This document shows, piece after piece, positions 41,424 to 52,353 of a stretch of 64,000 nt of DNA. Made by a program: the position numbers and the translations under genes. The notes under the pieces are model-generated. The model did not search any database, was not told where the DNA came from, and worked only from the letters and a program-made list of their open reading frames with translations. How positions within the stretch are numbered: the first letter of the stretch is position 1; each line of letters begins with the position of its first letter. Source of the DNA: Candidatus Vesicomyidisocius sp. Pext_18_S21 (GTDB lineage Bacteria > Pseudomonadota > Gammaproteobacteria > PS1 > Pseudothioglobaceae); contig CP072535.1 in the NCBI GenBank assembly GCA_021730165.1, positions 186,001-250,000 on the forward strand, given 5' to 3'.

Positions 41424-41465
41424 TTAAACATATACTTAGACCAATAGGTATAAGTATATGTTTAA
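41424..41465 (+). repeat. Perfect 15-bp hairpin downstream of the asparaginase-like gene
   Basis: TTAAACATATACTTA (41424-41438) is exactly complementary to TAAGTATATGTTTAA (41451-41465). After one mismatch the inner bases ACC/GGT extend the stem by three pairs around an AATA loop. It lies 114 bases after the stop. No T run follows on the plus strand. Confidence 0.6.
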
Positions 41466-41548
41466 TTGAATAACTAGATAACGCATCAACGTCAATAATA
41501 AAAATATACAGTATTATAATTGACATTATATTTTTAATATAGTTTTGT

Positions 41549-41572
41549 ATCAATATCAATATCAATATCAAT
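41549..41572. repeat. Four tandem copies of ATCAAT
   Basis: ATCAAT repeats four times exactly in 24 bases, about 80 bases before yhdP. Simple-sequence repeat with slippage potential. Confidence 0.9.
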
Positions 41573-41649
41573 AAATAACTCATTTGTAAAAATAAGTTAT
41601 AATTTTCTAAGGTCGGTGTTATATTTTTAATGTAGCGATAAGTATAATA

Positions 41650-44121
41650 ATGATTAAAAGAACACTTTCGGGCGGTATTAAAGTATTAAAAATAAGCACT
41701 TTGGTTAGTGTTATTTTTTCGCTTATTATTGTACTAGTAGTGGTATTTTTTGTGAAATACCCAATATTATTACAAGCGCCGATTGAAAACCAATTATCAA
41801 GTTTAACTGGTCTTGATGTTCGATTATCTAAAATTACATTCTATTTTGAAAATATAGGAATTACCTTAAAAGTACATGGTATTTCTATCTCATCAAATAA
41901 AAATCAGCAGAAAATAGCCATTATTAAGAAATTATCTTGGCATGTGAATTTATTAAATTTATTTGATAATATTTATCATCCTAGCAAAATTTATATTGAT
42001 ACTTTAATGCTTTATTCTAATCTTGTTGATGTTAATATAAATAATATTAACAATATAGTCTCACTTAGGGTGTTAGAAAAGCTATATTTCTTTGAATCTT
42101 TACATATCAATAAAATAATTATCAAGCATGCAATTAAAATTGCGCCTTTGACTTTTAAAAGAGATGGAGTACAGTTTTTATTAACAACTCCTAGACAAGA
42201 TCTTGCGACTAAATATTTTAATGTTACAATTTCCTTATCTAATCTTCAAGTAAGTTGTGATGGTTGTTTAACACTGCCAATTACTGTGAGTAATGATGAC
42301 TTTAAAATTGTATTAGTCTTTAAGTTATATAGCCAGAAAAATGATGATTTTATCCAGATTATTGGCCTTATCAAACGTATGGATGTAGTTAAAATTAGTG
42401 ATTATTTACCCGTAGTATTAATAGGTAGTGCAACTTATAAATGGATCAAACAAGCATTTCAATCAGGTACGATAGATAATATTAATATTAATATTAAGAA
42501 GAATCTTTCAAAGGAATTACCAGCAAAGATAAAATTTGATGCACATTTAACTAATACCGAGCTATTGTTTAATGCCGATTGGTACAATCTTAATCAGTTA
42601 GATGCAGATATTTATATTGACGATAAGAAAATTACAGTTACAGTTAATCACACCACGTTAAATGAAATGTTTTTACAAGGTATTAAAGTTCAAATACTGG
42701 ATATGAGTAAAGATGAATTAGAAGTTAGTGTGGTTGGTAAAATTAATACCTATAGCGAAGTGTTGACTCGGTTTTTAAAAGAAGCGCCACTAAATAGTAA
42801 TGTGAATAATGCACTAAAACATTTTAGTTTATCTGGTAAGGTAATTGCTGATGTGGAGTTAACGATACCACTAAATAAAACAGATCCGACATTAGATATT
42901 GATTTGAATATCGAAGACAATCGTTTGACTATATTGGGCGGTGCAATTGTTATTAATAACTATAATGCACATTTAGTATTACATAATAATAAAATTATTT
43001 CATATGGTATGGGTAATATTCGAGGTAATTCGTTTAATATTCATATTAATTCTAATAATCAAGATAGCGGTTTAGATGTATTATTTGCGGTAGTACTTAC
43101 CAATAGTAGTGATAATTTTGAGCTTTACTTAGCTAAATATTTAAATCAATCATGGCAGGTAAATATTAAGTCTGATGCGTTAAAAACTAATGCAAAGATT
43201 ATACTAAATAAGGGTGTTTTGCCTGAAGTAAAATTAACAAATCTTCAAATAACAGGACTAGATAAAATAAAAGGTAATTGGGATATTAGGGTAAAAGATA
43301 TCCCTAGTATGCATTTAAGTGTACAAGACATACAAGTAGGTAAAAGAAAGATACCTAATTTTCATGCCACACTTGAATCACAAGACAAAATGTTAAAAAT
43401 TATTAATTTAGAATTTTTAGGTGTTGCTTTTGGTGCTCAAAATCTGAGTTTTAATGGTGTTTGGATTAATGGCAGAACTAAGCTTTTTGCCAAAGTAAAA
43501 GGTAATAAATTGAGCGAATTTCTTGATAAACTAAATATTAAATGGAAGGTTCGTGGCGGTCAATTTGAGTTTGATGTACGTCTATTCTGTAATTGTGCTC
43601 CGTGGAATATGAGTTCTGAAGATATTACTGGTTTGATTAAAGTTAAAGTTAAAGAGGGTGTATTTACTAATAAAGATCCTAATATTGGATTGGTTTTATC
43701 ATTGCTCAATATCAAATCCATTGTTAAGCGTTTGGAACTAAATATTACTGATTTGATTAGTAAAGGGTTTGCTTATGATACAATTGATGCACAAATTTAT
43801 ATTAACAATTCTATGGCGACTATTGTTCATTTTGAACTTAATTCAAGCTCAAGTATAATTACCTTAACAGGTTCAAGTAAATTCGTTGAACAAACCTATC
43901 ATTTAGAAGCAAAGGTACTGCCTGCCATTGGTGATGCCGTACCGATTGTTACTTATTTAGCTGGTGGTGGTTTAGCAGGTTTGGGAGTTTGGTTAACAGA
44001 TAGGATGTTATTTAAAGGAGAACTGATTAATAATATTGTTGATAAAGTTGTTGAATTTAAATATAAAATAACGGGTCCATGGAATAAGCCTGTTATTGAG
44101 AAGATATCAAGTGTACTATGA
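41650..44121 (+). CDS. yhdP: YhdP-family AsmA-like envelope protein, shortened
   Basis: 823 residues; family members usually have about 1270. One N-terminal membrane helix (ISTLVSVIFSLIIVLVVVFF) then a long beta-rich periplasmic chain (DUF3971-like with SGTIDNINI and SGKVIADVELTIPL) and an AsmA-like C-terminus (LEAKVLPAIGDAVPI, LAGGGLAGLGVW, YKITGPWNKPVI). YhdP is thought to help carry phospholipid to the outer membrane. Both ends are conserved, so the middle repeats are reduced. Overlaps tldD by ATGA; yhdP-tldD is the usual neighbourhood. Confidence 0.85.
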   Translation: MIKRTLSGGIKVLKISTLVSVIFSLIIVLVVVFFVKYPILLQAPIENQLSSLTGLDVRLSKITFYFENIGITLKVHGISISSNKNQQKIAIIKKLSWHVNLLNLFDNIYHPSKIYIDTLMLYSNLVDVNINNINNIVSLRVLEKLYFFESLHINKIIIKHAIKIAPLTFKRDGVQFLLTTPRQDLATKYFNVTISLSNLQVSCDGCLTLPITVSNDDFKIVLVFKLYSQKNDDFIQIIGLIKRMDVVKISDYLPVVLIGSATYKWIKQAFQSGTIDNININIKKNLSKELPAKIKFDAHLTNTELLFNADWYNLNQLDADIYIDDKKITVTVNHTTLNEMFLQGIKVQILDMSKDELEVSVVGKINTYSEVLTRFLKEAPLNSNVNNALKHFSLSGKVIADVELTIPLNKTDPTLDIDLNIEDNRLTILGGAIVINNYNAHLVLHNNKIISYGMGNIRGNSFNIHINSNNQDSGLDVLFAVVLTNSSDNFELYLAKYLNQSWQVNIKSDALKTNAKIILNKGVLPEVKLTNLQITGLDKIKGNWDIRVKDIPSMHLSVQDIQVGKRKIPNFHATLESQDKMLKIINLEFLGVAFGAQNLSFNGVWINGRTKLFAKVKGNKLSEFLDKLNIKWKVRGGQFEFDVRLFCNCAPWNMSSEDITGLIKVKVKEGVFTNKDPNIGLVLSLLNIKSIVKRLELNITDLISKGFAYDTIDAQIYINNSMATIVHFELNSSSSIITLTGSSKFVEQTYHLEAKVLPAIGDAVPIVTYLAGGGLAGLGVWLTDRMLFKGELINNIVDKVVEFKYKITGPWNKPVIEKISSVL

Positions 44122-45545
44122 TTGAACAACTATTGGATGATCACCATTTAAATCAAGAAATAATAACCACTTTATTATCCTCTTTAGCAGTTAAAGGTAC
44201 TGATTATGCAGATTTATATTTTCAACATTCATCGGTTGAGTCTTGGTTTTTAGAAGAAAGTATTGTTAAGTCTGGTACCTACCATATCAGCCATGGCGTA
44301 GGTGCTAGAGCTGTAAGTTTTGATCAAACTGGTTTTGCTTATTCAGATGATTTAAACCTAAGATCGATTGAAAAAGCCATTAATTTTGCTAAGGGTGTAT
44401 CAAGGTATCAGACTACTGTAGGAAAAATTCAGGATTTTCAATCTATTCCACAAGTTGCTAAATATAGTGGTTTGAATCCGCTTAATAGTTTTAGCTCACA
44501 AGAAAAGGTTGATTTTCTAAATAGAATTGATAAGATTGCTAGAAAGGAGTCTAAGGTTACACAAGTTAGTGCTTCTATTTCTGGCGGGTTTAGTGAGATA
44601 TTAATTACTTCAACTGATGGTGTATTTGCTAAAGATTATCGCCCAATGGTACGTGTTAGTGTAAATATTATTGTTGAGTGTAATGGTAGAATTGAATCCG
44701 CCTCAAGCGGTGGTGGTGGTCGGTATGATTATCAATACTTTGTTAATCACGCTTTGGATGAAATTTATGTTAATGAAGCTATTAGACAGGCATTATTAGC
44801 TTTGGAGTCAAAGAATGCACCTGCTGGAAATATGCCTGTGATACTGGGTTCTGGCTGGCCAGGAGTATTGTTGCATGAGGCTATTGGTCATGGCTTAGAA
44901 GGTGATTTTAATCGTAAAAAATCATCAGTATTTACTAATAGAATTGGTGAGCAAGTCGCTAGTGATAAATGCACTATTGTTGATAATGGAACTTTAGTAA
45001 ATAGACGTGGTAGCTTGACAATTGATGATGAAGGCACACCAACACAAAATACTTTATTAATCGAAAATGGTATTTTAAAAGGTTATCTATTTGATAAAAT
45101 TAATGCTAAATTAATGGATACTGTATCAACAGGTAACGGTAGACGTGAGTCTTATGCTCATATCCCCATGCCAAGAATGACTAATACTTATATGTTAAAT
45201 GGACAAGATTCTTTAGATGATATGATTGCTTCTGTTGATTATGGTATTTATGCTATTAATTTTGATGGTGGTCAAGTTGATATTACTTCAGGTAAATTTG
45301 TTTTTAGTGCTAATGAGGCTTATCTGATTAAAAATGGAAAAATTATGCACCCTGTTAAAGGAGTGACATTGATAGGTTCTGGTGATAAAGTATTAAAAAA
45401 AATATCTATGGTAGCAAATGATTTAAAACTTGATAATGGTGTTGGTATATGCGGCAAGGATGGCCAAAACGTGCCTGTTGGAGTGGGTCAACCTAGTCTA
45501 AAAATAGACCAATTGACCGTAGGTGGCACTGAAGTTAATTTATGA
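44118..45545 (+). CDS. tldD: Metalloprotease TldD
   Basis: 475 residues, normal. Subunit of the TldD/TldE protease that degrades unfolded or leader peptides. The zinc site HEAIGHGLEGD (HExxxH, near residue 253) is intact, and GTPTQNTLLIENGILKGYLF and NGRRESYAHIPMPRMTNTY are typical. TldE (pmbA) is not in this window. Starts inside the yhdP stop. Confidence 0.96.
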   Translation: MIEQLLDDHHLNQEIITTLLSSLAVKGTDYADLYFQHSSVESWFLEESIVKSGTYHISHGVGARAVSFDQTGFAYSDDLNLRSIEKAINFAKGVSRYQTTVGKIQDFQSIPQVAKYSGLNPLNSFSSQEKVDFLNRIDKIARKESKVTQVSASISGGFSEILITSTDGVFAKDYRPMVRVSVNIIVECNGRIESASSGGGGRYDYQYFVNHALDEIYVNEAIRQALLALESKNAPAGNMPVILGSGWPGVLLHEAIGHGLEGDFNRKKSSVFTNRIGEQVASDKCTIVDNGTLVNRRGSLTIDDEGTPTQNTLLIENGILKGYLFDKINAKLMDTVSTGNGRRESYAHIPMPRMTNTYMLNGQDSLDDMIASVDYGIYAINFDGGQVDITSGKFVFSANEAYLIKNGKIMHPVKGVTLIGSGDKVLKKISMVANDLKLDNGVGICGKDGQNVPVGVGQPSLKIDQLTVGGTEVNL

Positions 45546-45601
45546 TTTAACCTCTAAAAATGTATTTCTTGGTTATAGGTAAATCTGTTAATTTAATTAG
45601 A

Positions 45602-45607
45602 TATAAT
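45602..45607 (+). promoter_or_regulatory. Possible -10 box of the nuo operon
   Basis: A perfect TATAAT 37 bases before the nuoA GTG, in the 98-base space after tldD. No convincing -35 box lies 16-18 bases upstream, so this is only a candidate. Confidence 0.35.
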
Positions 45608-45643
45608 ACTTAGAAGTCTATATTTTTAGTTGGGAGAAATTAG

Positions 45644-46000
45644 GTGTTAGAAAACTATTTACCTATTGCTGTATTTATATTTTTAGGACTTTTTTTTGGC
45701 ATTGGTCCGATGTTAATTGGCTATTTATTAGGTCCGAGTAAACCAAATGAAGAAAAAAATACTCAATTTGAATGTGGTTTTCCTGCTTTTAATGATTCAC
45801 ATACGTACTTTAATATACGTTATTATTTAGTAGCTATTCTATTTATTTTGTTTGATTTAGAAGTTGCCTTTGTTTTTCCGTGGGCGGTAGTTCAGTCCCA
45901 ACTTGGTTGGTTTGGTTTTGTTGTAATGAGTATTTTCTTATTTTTATTGATAGTGGGTTTTGTTTTTGAGTGGAAAAACGGTGCACTTGAATGGGAATAA
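45644..46000 (+). CDS. nuoA: NADH-quinone oxidoreductase subunit A
   Basis: 118 residues from a GTG preceded by GGGAGAAA. Three membrane helices; the conserved loop FECGFPAFNDSHTYFNIRYY and the acidic FDLEVAFVFPWAV helix identify NuoA. Membrane arm of complex I, close to the quinone site. First of 14 nuo genes. Confidence 0.96.
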   Translation: MLENYLPIAVFIFLGLFFGIGPMLIGYLLGPSKPNEEKNTQFECGFPAFNDSHTYFNIRYYLVAILFILFDLEVAFVFPWAVVQSQLGWFGFVVMSIFLFLLIVGFVFEWKNGALEWE

Positions 46001-46003
46001 CTA

Positions 46004-46483
46004 ATGCCAATTGAGGGTTTAATAAAACAAGGTTTTGTAACTATGTCGCTTGATAAAGTTATTAACTGGGCACGAACAGGTTCGCTTTGGCCAATGACTT
46101 TTGGTTTGGCTTGTTGTGCGGTAGAGATGATGGAAGCAGGTTCTTCTCGTTATGACTTAGATCGTTTTGGTATTGTTTTTAGGCCTACACCACGTCAATC
46201 AGATTTAATGATTGTAGCTGGTACACTTACCAATAAAATGGCTCCAGCTTTACGTAAAGTTTATGACCAAATGCCTGAGCCAAAGTGGGTTATTTCTATG
46301 GGTTCATGTGCGAATGGAGGCGGTTATTATCATTACTCTTATGCAGTTATTAGAGGTTGTGATCGTATTGTTCCAGTTGATATTTATGTTCCAGGTTGTC
46401 CTCCAACGGCAGAGGCATTGCTATACGGTATTATGCAATTGCAAGATAAAATTCGACGCACTAACACTATTGCAAGAACATAA
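46004..46483 (+). CDS. nuoB: NADH-quinone oxidoreductase subunit B
   Basis: 159 residues. Ligates iron-sulfur cluster N2, the electron donor to quinone, through Cys37, Cys38 (LACCAVEMM), Cys102 (MGSCANGGG) and Cys132 (VPGCPP). Complete. The stop overlaps the nuoC ATG as TAATG. Confidence 0.98.
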   Translation: MPIEGLIKQGFVTMSLDKVINWARTGSLWPMTFGLACCAVEMMEAGSSRYDLDRFGIVFRPTPRQSDLMIVAGTLTNKMAPALRKVYDQMPEPKWVISMGSCANGGGYYHYSYAVIRGCDRIVPVDIYVPGCPPTAEALLYGIMQLQDKIRRTNTIART

Positions 46484-47097
46484 TGCAAGATTTAAAGACA
46501 TCATTAGTTGAAGTTTTTGGAAAGACACATTTGGTGGAAGCTTTTGATGAGTTAACTTTAACAGTTAGTTCTCAGAATATTATTAAAACCTGTTTGAAAT
46601 TAAGAGATTTTTTCTCTTTTGACACGTTAATAGATTTATGTGGTGTTGATTATTTAACTTATGGACAATCAGATTGGAATAGTAATGCCAGTGCTTCTGG
46701 TTTTTCTAGAGGACGTAATCATCAAGGTTTAAAAGATATACATGAAGAGCGTTTTGCTGTGGTGTATCATTTGTTATCTGTTAGTAAAAATAAACGTATT
46801 AGAGTAAAATCATTTGTTGATGAAGCAGAGCCTATTATCAAGTCAGTCACTGATATTTGGGCATCTGCTGATTGGTATGAACGAGAAGCTTTTGATTTAA
46901 TGGGTATCTTGTTTGAAAATCATACAGATTTACGTCGAATTTTGACTGATTATGGCTTTACAGGTCATCCTTTACGTAAAGATTTTCCCATGATTGGTGA
47001 AGTTGAAATGCGTTATGATGAGGATTTGGGTCGGGTAATTTATGAAAAAGTAAGCATTGAACCAAATATTAATGTACCAAGAGTAATTAGAAAATAA
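46483..47097 (+). CDS. nuoC: NADH-quinone oxidoreductase subunit C
   Basis: 204 residues. Peripheral-arm subunit of about 30 kDa family. [20 protein letters not shown] followed by [20 protein letters not shown] is the family signature. Separate from nuoD, unlike the fused nuoCD of E. coli. Confidence 0.97.
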   Translation: MQDLKTSLVEVFGKTHLVEAFDELTLTVSSQNIIKTCLKLRDFFSFDTLIDLCGVDYLTYGQSDWNSNASASGFSRGRNHQGLKDIHEERFAVVYHLLSVSKNKRIRVKSFVDEAEPIIKSVTDIWASADWYEREAFDLMGILFENHTDLRRILTDYGFTGHPLRKDFPMIGEVEMRYDEDLGRVIYEKVSIEPNINVPRVIRK

Positions 47098-47098
47098 A

Positions 47099-48352
47099 AT
47101 GGCTGAAATTCGTAACTATACTCTTAATTTTGGTCCTCAACATCCTGCAGCCCATGGTGTACTACGCCTTATTTTAGAAATTGATGGCGAGGTTATTGAG
47201 CGGGCTGATCCGCATATTGGCTTGTTACACCGTGGTACAGAAAAGTTGGTAGAATCCAAGCCATATAATCAATCAATTGGTTATATGGATAGGCTTGATT
47301 ATGTTTCAATGATGTGCAATGAACATGCTTACGTGATGGCAATTGAAGCTATGTTGAATTTAAAAGTACCTGAACGTGCCCAGTACATTCGAGTAATGTT
47401 TGACGAAATTACTAGAATTCTTAATCATTTAATGTGGTTAGGTACACATGGGCTTGATGTTGGAGCTATGAGTATTTTTTTATATGCATTTCGTGAACGT
47501 GAAAAATTGATTGATTGTTATGAGGCGGTATCAGGTTCACGCATGCATGCAACTTATTATCGTCCAGGTGGTGTTTATCGAGATTTACCAGATAAAATGC
47601 CTCAGTATCTAGCTTCAGATTTTCGAACAAGTAAAGAGTTAGAAACTATGAATGAAAATCGTCAAGGATCATTATTAGATTTTATTGCTGATTTTGTTAA
47701 AGAGTTTCCTAAAAGTATTAAGCAATATGATGATTTATTAACGGATAATCGTATTTGGAAACAGCGTTTGGTGAATATTGGTGTTGTTTCTGCGAATCGT
47801 GCTAAACAGTTAGGATTTACAGGTCCTATGCTTAGAGGTTCTGGTGTGGAGTGGGATTTAAGAAAAAATCAACCTTATGCAGTTTATGATCAATTAAAGT
47901 TTGATATACCAGTAGGCATGACAGGTGATAGTTATGATCGTTATTTAGTGCGTATGGAAGAAATGCGTCAATCAAACTATATTATTAAACAATGTGTTAA
48001 GTGGTTACGAGAAAATCCAGGTGCAGTTATGAGTGATGATCATAAGGTATCACAGCCCAAACGTACTAATATGAAAAATGACATGGAATCTTTAATTCAT
48101 CACTTTAAATTATTTACTGAAGGCTATTGTTTGCCAGAGGGCGAAGTTTATCGTGCTGTTGAGCACCCAAAGGGTGAATTTGGAGTGTATCTTATTTCTG
48201 ATGGAGCTAATAAACCTTATAGAGTTAAAATTAGAGCACCTGGTTTTTCTCATTTGGCTTCTATGAATGAAATGACCAAAGGGCATATGTTGTCAGATGT
48301 TGTGACTATTATTGGTACACAAGATGTTGTATTTGGTGAAATAGATAGATGA
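47099..48352 (+). CDS. nuoD: NADH-quinone oxidoreductase subunit D
   Basis: 417 residues, the 49-kDa family lining the quinone pocket. [16 protein letters not shown] at the N-terminus holds the quinone-binding histidine; [12 protein letters not shown] and [14 protein letters not shown] follow; the end FGEIDR is characteristic. Overlaps nuoE by ATGA. Confidence 0.98.
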   Translation: MAEIRNYTLNFGPQHPAAHGVLRLILEIDGEVIERADPHIGLLHRGTEKLVESKPYNQSIGYMDRLDYVSMMCNEHAYVMAIEAMLNLKVPERAQYIRVMFDEITRILNHLMWLGTHGLDVGAMSIFLYAFREREKLIDCYEAVSGSRMHATYYRPGGVYRDLPDKMPQYLASDFRTSKELETMNENRQGSLLDFIADFVKEFPKSIKQYDDLLTDNRIWKQRLVNIGVVSANRAKQLGFTGPMLRGSGVEWDLRKNQPYAVYDQLKFDIPVGMTGDSYDRYLVRMEEMRQSNYIIKQCVKWLRENPGAVMSDDHKVSQPKRTNMKNDMESLIHHFKLFTEGYCLPEGEVYRAVEHPKGEFGVYLISDGANKPYRVKIRAPGFSHLASMNEMTKGHMLSDVVTIIGTQDVVFGEIDR

Positions 48353-48822
48353 TTTCAATTAGAGCAAAAAATCAAATTGATGTCTGGATTGCAAAATATC
48401 CAAAAGATAGACAAAGTTCCGCTGTTATGCAAGCTTTAAAAATTGTTCAAGCAGAAAATGAAAATATATTAAGTGCTAGTACTATCCAAGAAGTAGCTGA
48501 TTATTTAGATATGCCAGGTATTGCCGTTCAAGAAGTAGCGACTTTTTATGAAAATTATAATTATAAAAAAGTTGGCAAGTATGTAATTCGTTTTTGTCAT
48601 AATATTTCATGTATGTTAAATGGTGCTGATGATTTAATTAAACATCTAGAAAATAAATTGGGTGTTAAAACAGGTGAAGTAACCTTAGATGGTTTAATAA
48701 GTGTTAAAAAAGTCGAGTGTTTAGGGGCTTGTGTGGGTGCTCCAATGTTTCAAATTAATGAAAAGTATTTTGAAAATCTTACTATTGATAAGATTGATAA
48801 GATTGTGGATAATCTCAAATGA
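48349..48822 (+). CDS. nuoE: NADH-quinone oxidoreductase subunit E
   Basis: 157 residues. Thioredoxin-like 2Fe-2S protein holding cluster N1a: cysteines in FCHNISCML and [10 protein letters not shown] give the Cx4C...Cx3C pattern. An N-terminal helical part ([12 protein letters not shown]) is normal. Coupled to nuoD and nuoF by ATGA overlaps on both sides. Confidence 0.97.
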   Translation: MISIRAKNQIDVWIAKYPKDRQSSAVMQALKIVQAENENILSASTIQEVADYLDMPGIAVQEVATFYENYNYKKVGKYVIRFCHNISCMLNGADDLIKHLENKLGVKTGEVTLDGLISVKKVECLGACVGAPMFQINEKYFENLTIDKIDKIVDNLK

Positions 48823-50087
48823 ACGAAGTTTGCTTTAAAAATCTGACAAAAGATCAATGTTGGTCACTTAAAACTTATGAGGATAGTGGTGGTTATTCAG
48901 TATGGCGTAAAATACTTAAAGGTAAATTTACATCTGAGCAAGTCATTGACGAATTAAAGTTGTCAGGTTTGCGTGGTCGTGGTGGTGCTGGATTTCCTAC
49001 TGGACTTAAATGGAGTTTTATGCCGCGTCATTCTGATGGACAAAAATACGTAGTTTGTAATTCAGATGAAGGAGAACCAGGTACTTGTAAAGATAGAGAT
49101 ATTTTAAGATTTAATCCTCATGCAGTGATTGAAGGTATGGCAATTGGTGGTTTTGTTATGAACGCTAGTGTTGGTTATAACTATATTCGTGGGGAATTTA
49201 TGGAGCCATTTAAACGTTTTGAGGGTGCGTTAGAAGAGGCTTATAAGGCAGGATTGTTAGGTCAAAATATCAATAACAGTTCGATTAATTTTGATTTATA
49301 TACACACCTAGGTGCAGGTGCTTATATTTGTGGTGAAGAAACTGCTTTATTAGAATCTATTGAAGGTAAAAAAGGTCAGCCTAGATTTAAGCCACCATTT
49401 CCTGCTAATGTAGGGTTATTTGGAAAACCCACTACGATTAATAATACCGAAAGTTTTGCAAGCGTGCCTGAGATTTTAAGATGTGGCGGTCAATGGTTTG
49501 CAGATATTGGTGTTGAAAACTCTGGAGGTTGTAAGTTATTTTCAGTCTCAGGACATGTTACAAATCCAGCAAACTTTGAAGTACCTATGGGCATATCTTT
49601 TAAAGATTTACTTGAGATGGCAGGTGGCATGCGTGACGGCGCTAAGTTAAAAGCCGTGATTCCAGGTGGCTCATCAACTCCGGTATTAACTGCAGAAATT
49701 GTAATGAATATGACTATGGATTATGATGGTATTGAAAAAGCAGGTTCAATGCTTGGTGCAGGTTCAGTGATTATTATGAATGAATCAACTTGCATGGTAG
49801 AAGTATTAACAAGGTTAGCGCATTTCTATTATGATGAATCTTGCGGGCAATGCACTCCTTGTCGTGAAGGAACAGGTTGGTTATATAGAGTATTAAAGCG
49901 TATTACTGATGGTAATGGTAGGAAGGGAGATATTGACTTATTATTGAGCGTACAAAATAAAATTATGGGTAATACTATTTGTGCATTAGGTGATGCTGCA
50001 GCAATGCCTGTTGAGAGTTTTTTACGTAATTTCCGTGAGGAATTTGAGTATTATATTAAACATAGAAAGTCAATGGTTAAGGGATAA
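48819..50087 (+). CDS. nuoF: NADH-quinone oxidoreductase subunit F
   Basis: 422 residues. NADH- and FMN-binding subunit. [20 protein letters not shown] and [18 protein letters not shown] give the NADH/FMN site; cluster N3 is in [11 protein letters not shown] with a later cysteine in NTICALGD. Complete. Confidence 0.98.
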   Translation: MNEVCFKNLTKDQCWSLKTYEDSGGYSVWRKILKGKFTSEQVIDELKLSGLRGRGGAGFPTGLKWSFMPRHSDGQKYVVCNSDEGEPGTCKDRDILRFNPHAVIEGMAIGGFVMNASVGYNYIRGEFMEPFKRFEGALEEAYKAGLLGQNINNSSINFDLYTHLGAGAYICGEETALLESIEGKKGQPRFKPPFPANVGLFGKPTTINNTESFASVPEILRCGGQWFADIGVENSGGCKLFSVSGHVTNPANFEVPMGISFKDLLEMAGGMRDGAKLKAVIPGGSSTPVLTAEIVMNMTMDYDGIEKAGSMLGAGSVIIMNESTCMVEVLTRLAHFYYDESCGQCTPCREGTGWLYRVLKRITDGNGRKGDIDLLLSVQNKIMGNTICALGDAAAMPVESFLRNFREEFEYYIKHRKSMVKG

Positions 50088-50091
50088 TTTA

Positions 50092-52353
50092 ATGACTGAT
50101 ATTGAAATTGACATTAACGGTAATATTGTGACTGCTAAAGCAGGTGAAATGCTAATCGTTGTCACTGATAGAGAAAATATTAGTGTGCCAAGATTTTGTT
50201 ATCATAAAAAACTTTCAGTAGTTTCTTCTTGTCGGATATGTTTGGTGGATGTTGAGGGCGCTATTAAGCCGCAACCAGCTTGTTCAACCCCAGTTGTACA
50301 GGGTATGAAAGTTCAGACACAGAATGTAAAAACTAAGAATAGTCAAAAATCAGTTATGGAATTTTTACTCATTAATCATCCGCTTGACTGTCCAATTTGT
50401 GATCAAGGTGGCGAGTGTGAATTACAAGATTTAGCCGTTGAATATGGTTCAGATGTTTCTTCTTTTTCAGAAGGTAAACGCATTGTGACAGATAGTGATA
50501 TTGGTGTATTGATTCAAACAGATATGACACGTTGTATTCATTGTACACGTTGTGTACGTTTTGGTGTTGAAATTGCTGGTATAATGGAAATGGGCGGAAC
50601 TGGACGAGGCGAGAATTTAAAGATTGAACCATTTTTAGAGCAAGGTATTCAATCTGAATTATCAGGTAATATGATTGATATTTGTCCAGTAGGAGCGCTT
50701 ACTTCTAAGCCATTTAAATATGAGTTAAGATCATGGCAGATGAACTCAATTTCTAGTATCGCAAGGCATGATTTAGTGGGTTCAAATCTATTTGTACAAT
50801 CTTATAAAGGTAAGGTGAAACGTGTTGTATCTGCTGATAATGATTTGGTTAATGAAATTTGGATTTCTGATCGTGATCGATTCTCGTATGAAAGTCTAAC
50901 GCATGAAAACAGATTGTTAAAACCTCAAATTAAAGTACAAGGACGGTGGAATCAAGTAAGCTGGGAAGTAGCATTGGATTACGCTATAAAAGGACTTAAT
51001 AGTCATATTTTGAAGCATCAAAAAGCTGATCAATTAGGTGGCTTAGTATCAAATACAGCAACTATGGAAGAGTTTTATTTATTTAAAAAGATTCTCACAG
51101 AAATTGGTTGCGATAATATTGACTATCGTTTAAATGTTAAAAACTTAGATAATACTATTTTACTTGATTCCAATATTAAACTAGATGCACTAGAAAAGAT
51201 AGATTATGCTTTAATTATAGGGACTAACATTCGATTAGAACAACCAATGATTAACCATCGTTTGCGTAAAGCTACAAAAAAAGGTGCAGATATCGATGTA
51301 TTAAATGTAATGGTATTTGATTTTAATTATTCGCTTCATACTGAAAATATTATTGCACCAAATAAAATAGCATTTATATTAGCAGGTGTTCTTAAGTCAA
51401 TCATGATTAACGATGGTCAAGAATTACCTGACTATTTGATAGCTATTGATGTTGATGAAATAGCTAAAAATATAGCTTATAAAATGTTAAATTCTGATAG
51501 TTCAGTTATTATTTTAGGTGAACATATTATTAATAATGTAGATGCTTCTACTATTGCTAATTTAGTTGCTAAAATTGCTAAAAGTGCGAATAGTAGAACA
51601 TTAAATTTGAGTATAACGGGAAATACTATAGCAGCTAATTTAGTTGGGTGTGTGCCTCAAAACTCTGGTATGAATGTTAATACGATGCTTGCATCTGATA
51701 TGCGTGGATTTATTTTGTTAGACATTTATCCACAGTATAATTTTCATCATTTAGGAGCAGCTATTAAAGCTTTTGAAAAAGATGATACTTTTGTTATTTC
51801 TTTAAATAGTTTTAAAGACGATATCGTTGTTGGTTATTCAGATGTTATTTTACCGATCGCTAGTATTTATGAAACCTCAGGAACGCATTTAAATATTAAC
51901 AATGATATGCAATCCTATACAGCTGCAGTTAAAGCGCCAAATGAGGTTAAACCTGCTTGGAAAGTTTTAAAAGTCATGGCTGATTTATTGGAATTACCAG
52001 GATTCAATTATGAAGATTCCACTCAAGTTTTAGCTGAAATATCTTATCAATCACATGTAATTCACAATCATGATATAAAGGATAACCTTACCAGTTATCA
52101 TAATGGTATTAGTGTAATTTGGCAAAACTCTCCTTATAGTATTGACGCTGTATTAAGACACAGTGAGACATTACAAGAAACTAAAATAGGACAGATGAAT
52201 AACGCTTATATGAATCAAACAAGTGCTAAAACATTAAAAGTATCAGTTGGTGATAAATATTTAGGTGTACTTGTGATAATTACTGACACAGTAGCAGATG
52301 ATTGTGTATTTATCAATGCTAATCAAACAACTAATATTTATGGACAAGTATAA
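50092..52353 (+). CDS. nuoG: NADH-quinone oxidoreductase subunit G
   Basis: 753 residues from the ATG at 50092 (GGGATAATTTA upstream); E. coli NuoG has about 908. Clusters: 2Fe-2S Cys36, Cys47, Cys50 and Cys64; the His-ligated N5 motif [18 protein letters not shown]; and 4Fe-4S cysteines in [10 protein letters not shown] with CPVGAL. The C-terminal molybdopterin-oxidoreductase-like domain is present but reduced and weakly conserved. A longer in-frame reading from 49990 inside nuoF is not the real start. Confidence 0.95.
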   Translation: MTDIEIDINGNIVTAKAGEMLIVVTDRENISVPRFCYHKKLSVVSSCRICLVDVEGAIKPQPACSTPVVQGMKVQTQNVKTKNSQKSVMEFLLINHPLDCPICDQGGECELQDLAVEYGSDVSSFSEGKRIVTDSDIGVLIQTDMTRCIHCTRCVRFGVEIAGIMEMGGTGRGENLKIEPFLEQGIQSELSGNMIDICPVGALTSKPFKYELRSWQMNSISSIARHDLVGSNLFVQSYKGKVKRVVSADNDLVNEIWISDRDRFSYESLTHENRLLKPQIKVQGRWNQVSWEVALDYAIKGLNSHILKHQKADQLGGLVSNTATMEEFYLFKKILTEIGCDNIDYRLNVKNLDNTILLDSNIKLDALEKIDYALIIGTNIRLEQPMINHRLRKATKKGADIDVLNVMVFDFNYSLHTENIIAPNKIAFILAGVLKSIMINDGQELPDYLIAIDVDEIAKNIAYKMLNSDSSVIILGEHIINNVDASTIANLVAKIAKSANSRTLNLSITGNTIAANLVGCVPQNSGMNVNTMLASDMRGFILLDIYPQYNFHHLGAAIKAFEKDDTFVISLNSFKDDIVVGYSDVILPIASIYETSGTHLNINNDMQSYTAAVKAPNEVKPAWKVLKVMADLLELPGFNYEDSTQVLAEISYQSHVIHNHDIKDNLTSYHNGISVIWQNSPYSIDAVLRHSETLQETKIGQMNNAYMNQTSAKTLKVSVGDKYLGVLVIITDTVADDCVFINANQTTNIYGQV

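Larger units (their letters stand above)
41311..41649. other. Gene-free space before yhdP
   Basis: 339 bases with two separate repeat structures (a 15-bp hairpin at 41424-41465 and four ATCAAT copies at 41549-41572). TTATATTTTTAAT followed by A/GTAG occurs twice, near 41527 and 41620. No gene supported. Confidence 0.5.

Noticed and set aside
49990..50091. Longer NuoG start inside nuoF
   Set aside because: The extra residues are a shadow of nuoF; the family N-terminus and a ribosome-binding site are at 50092.
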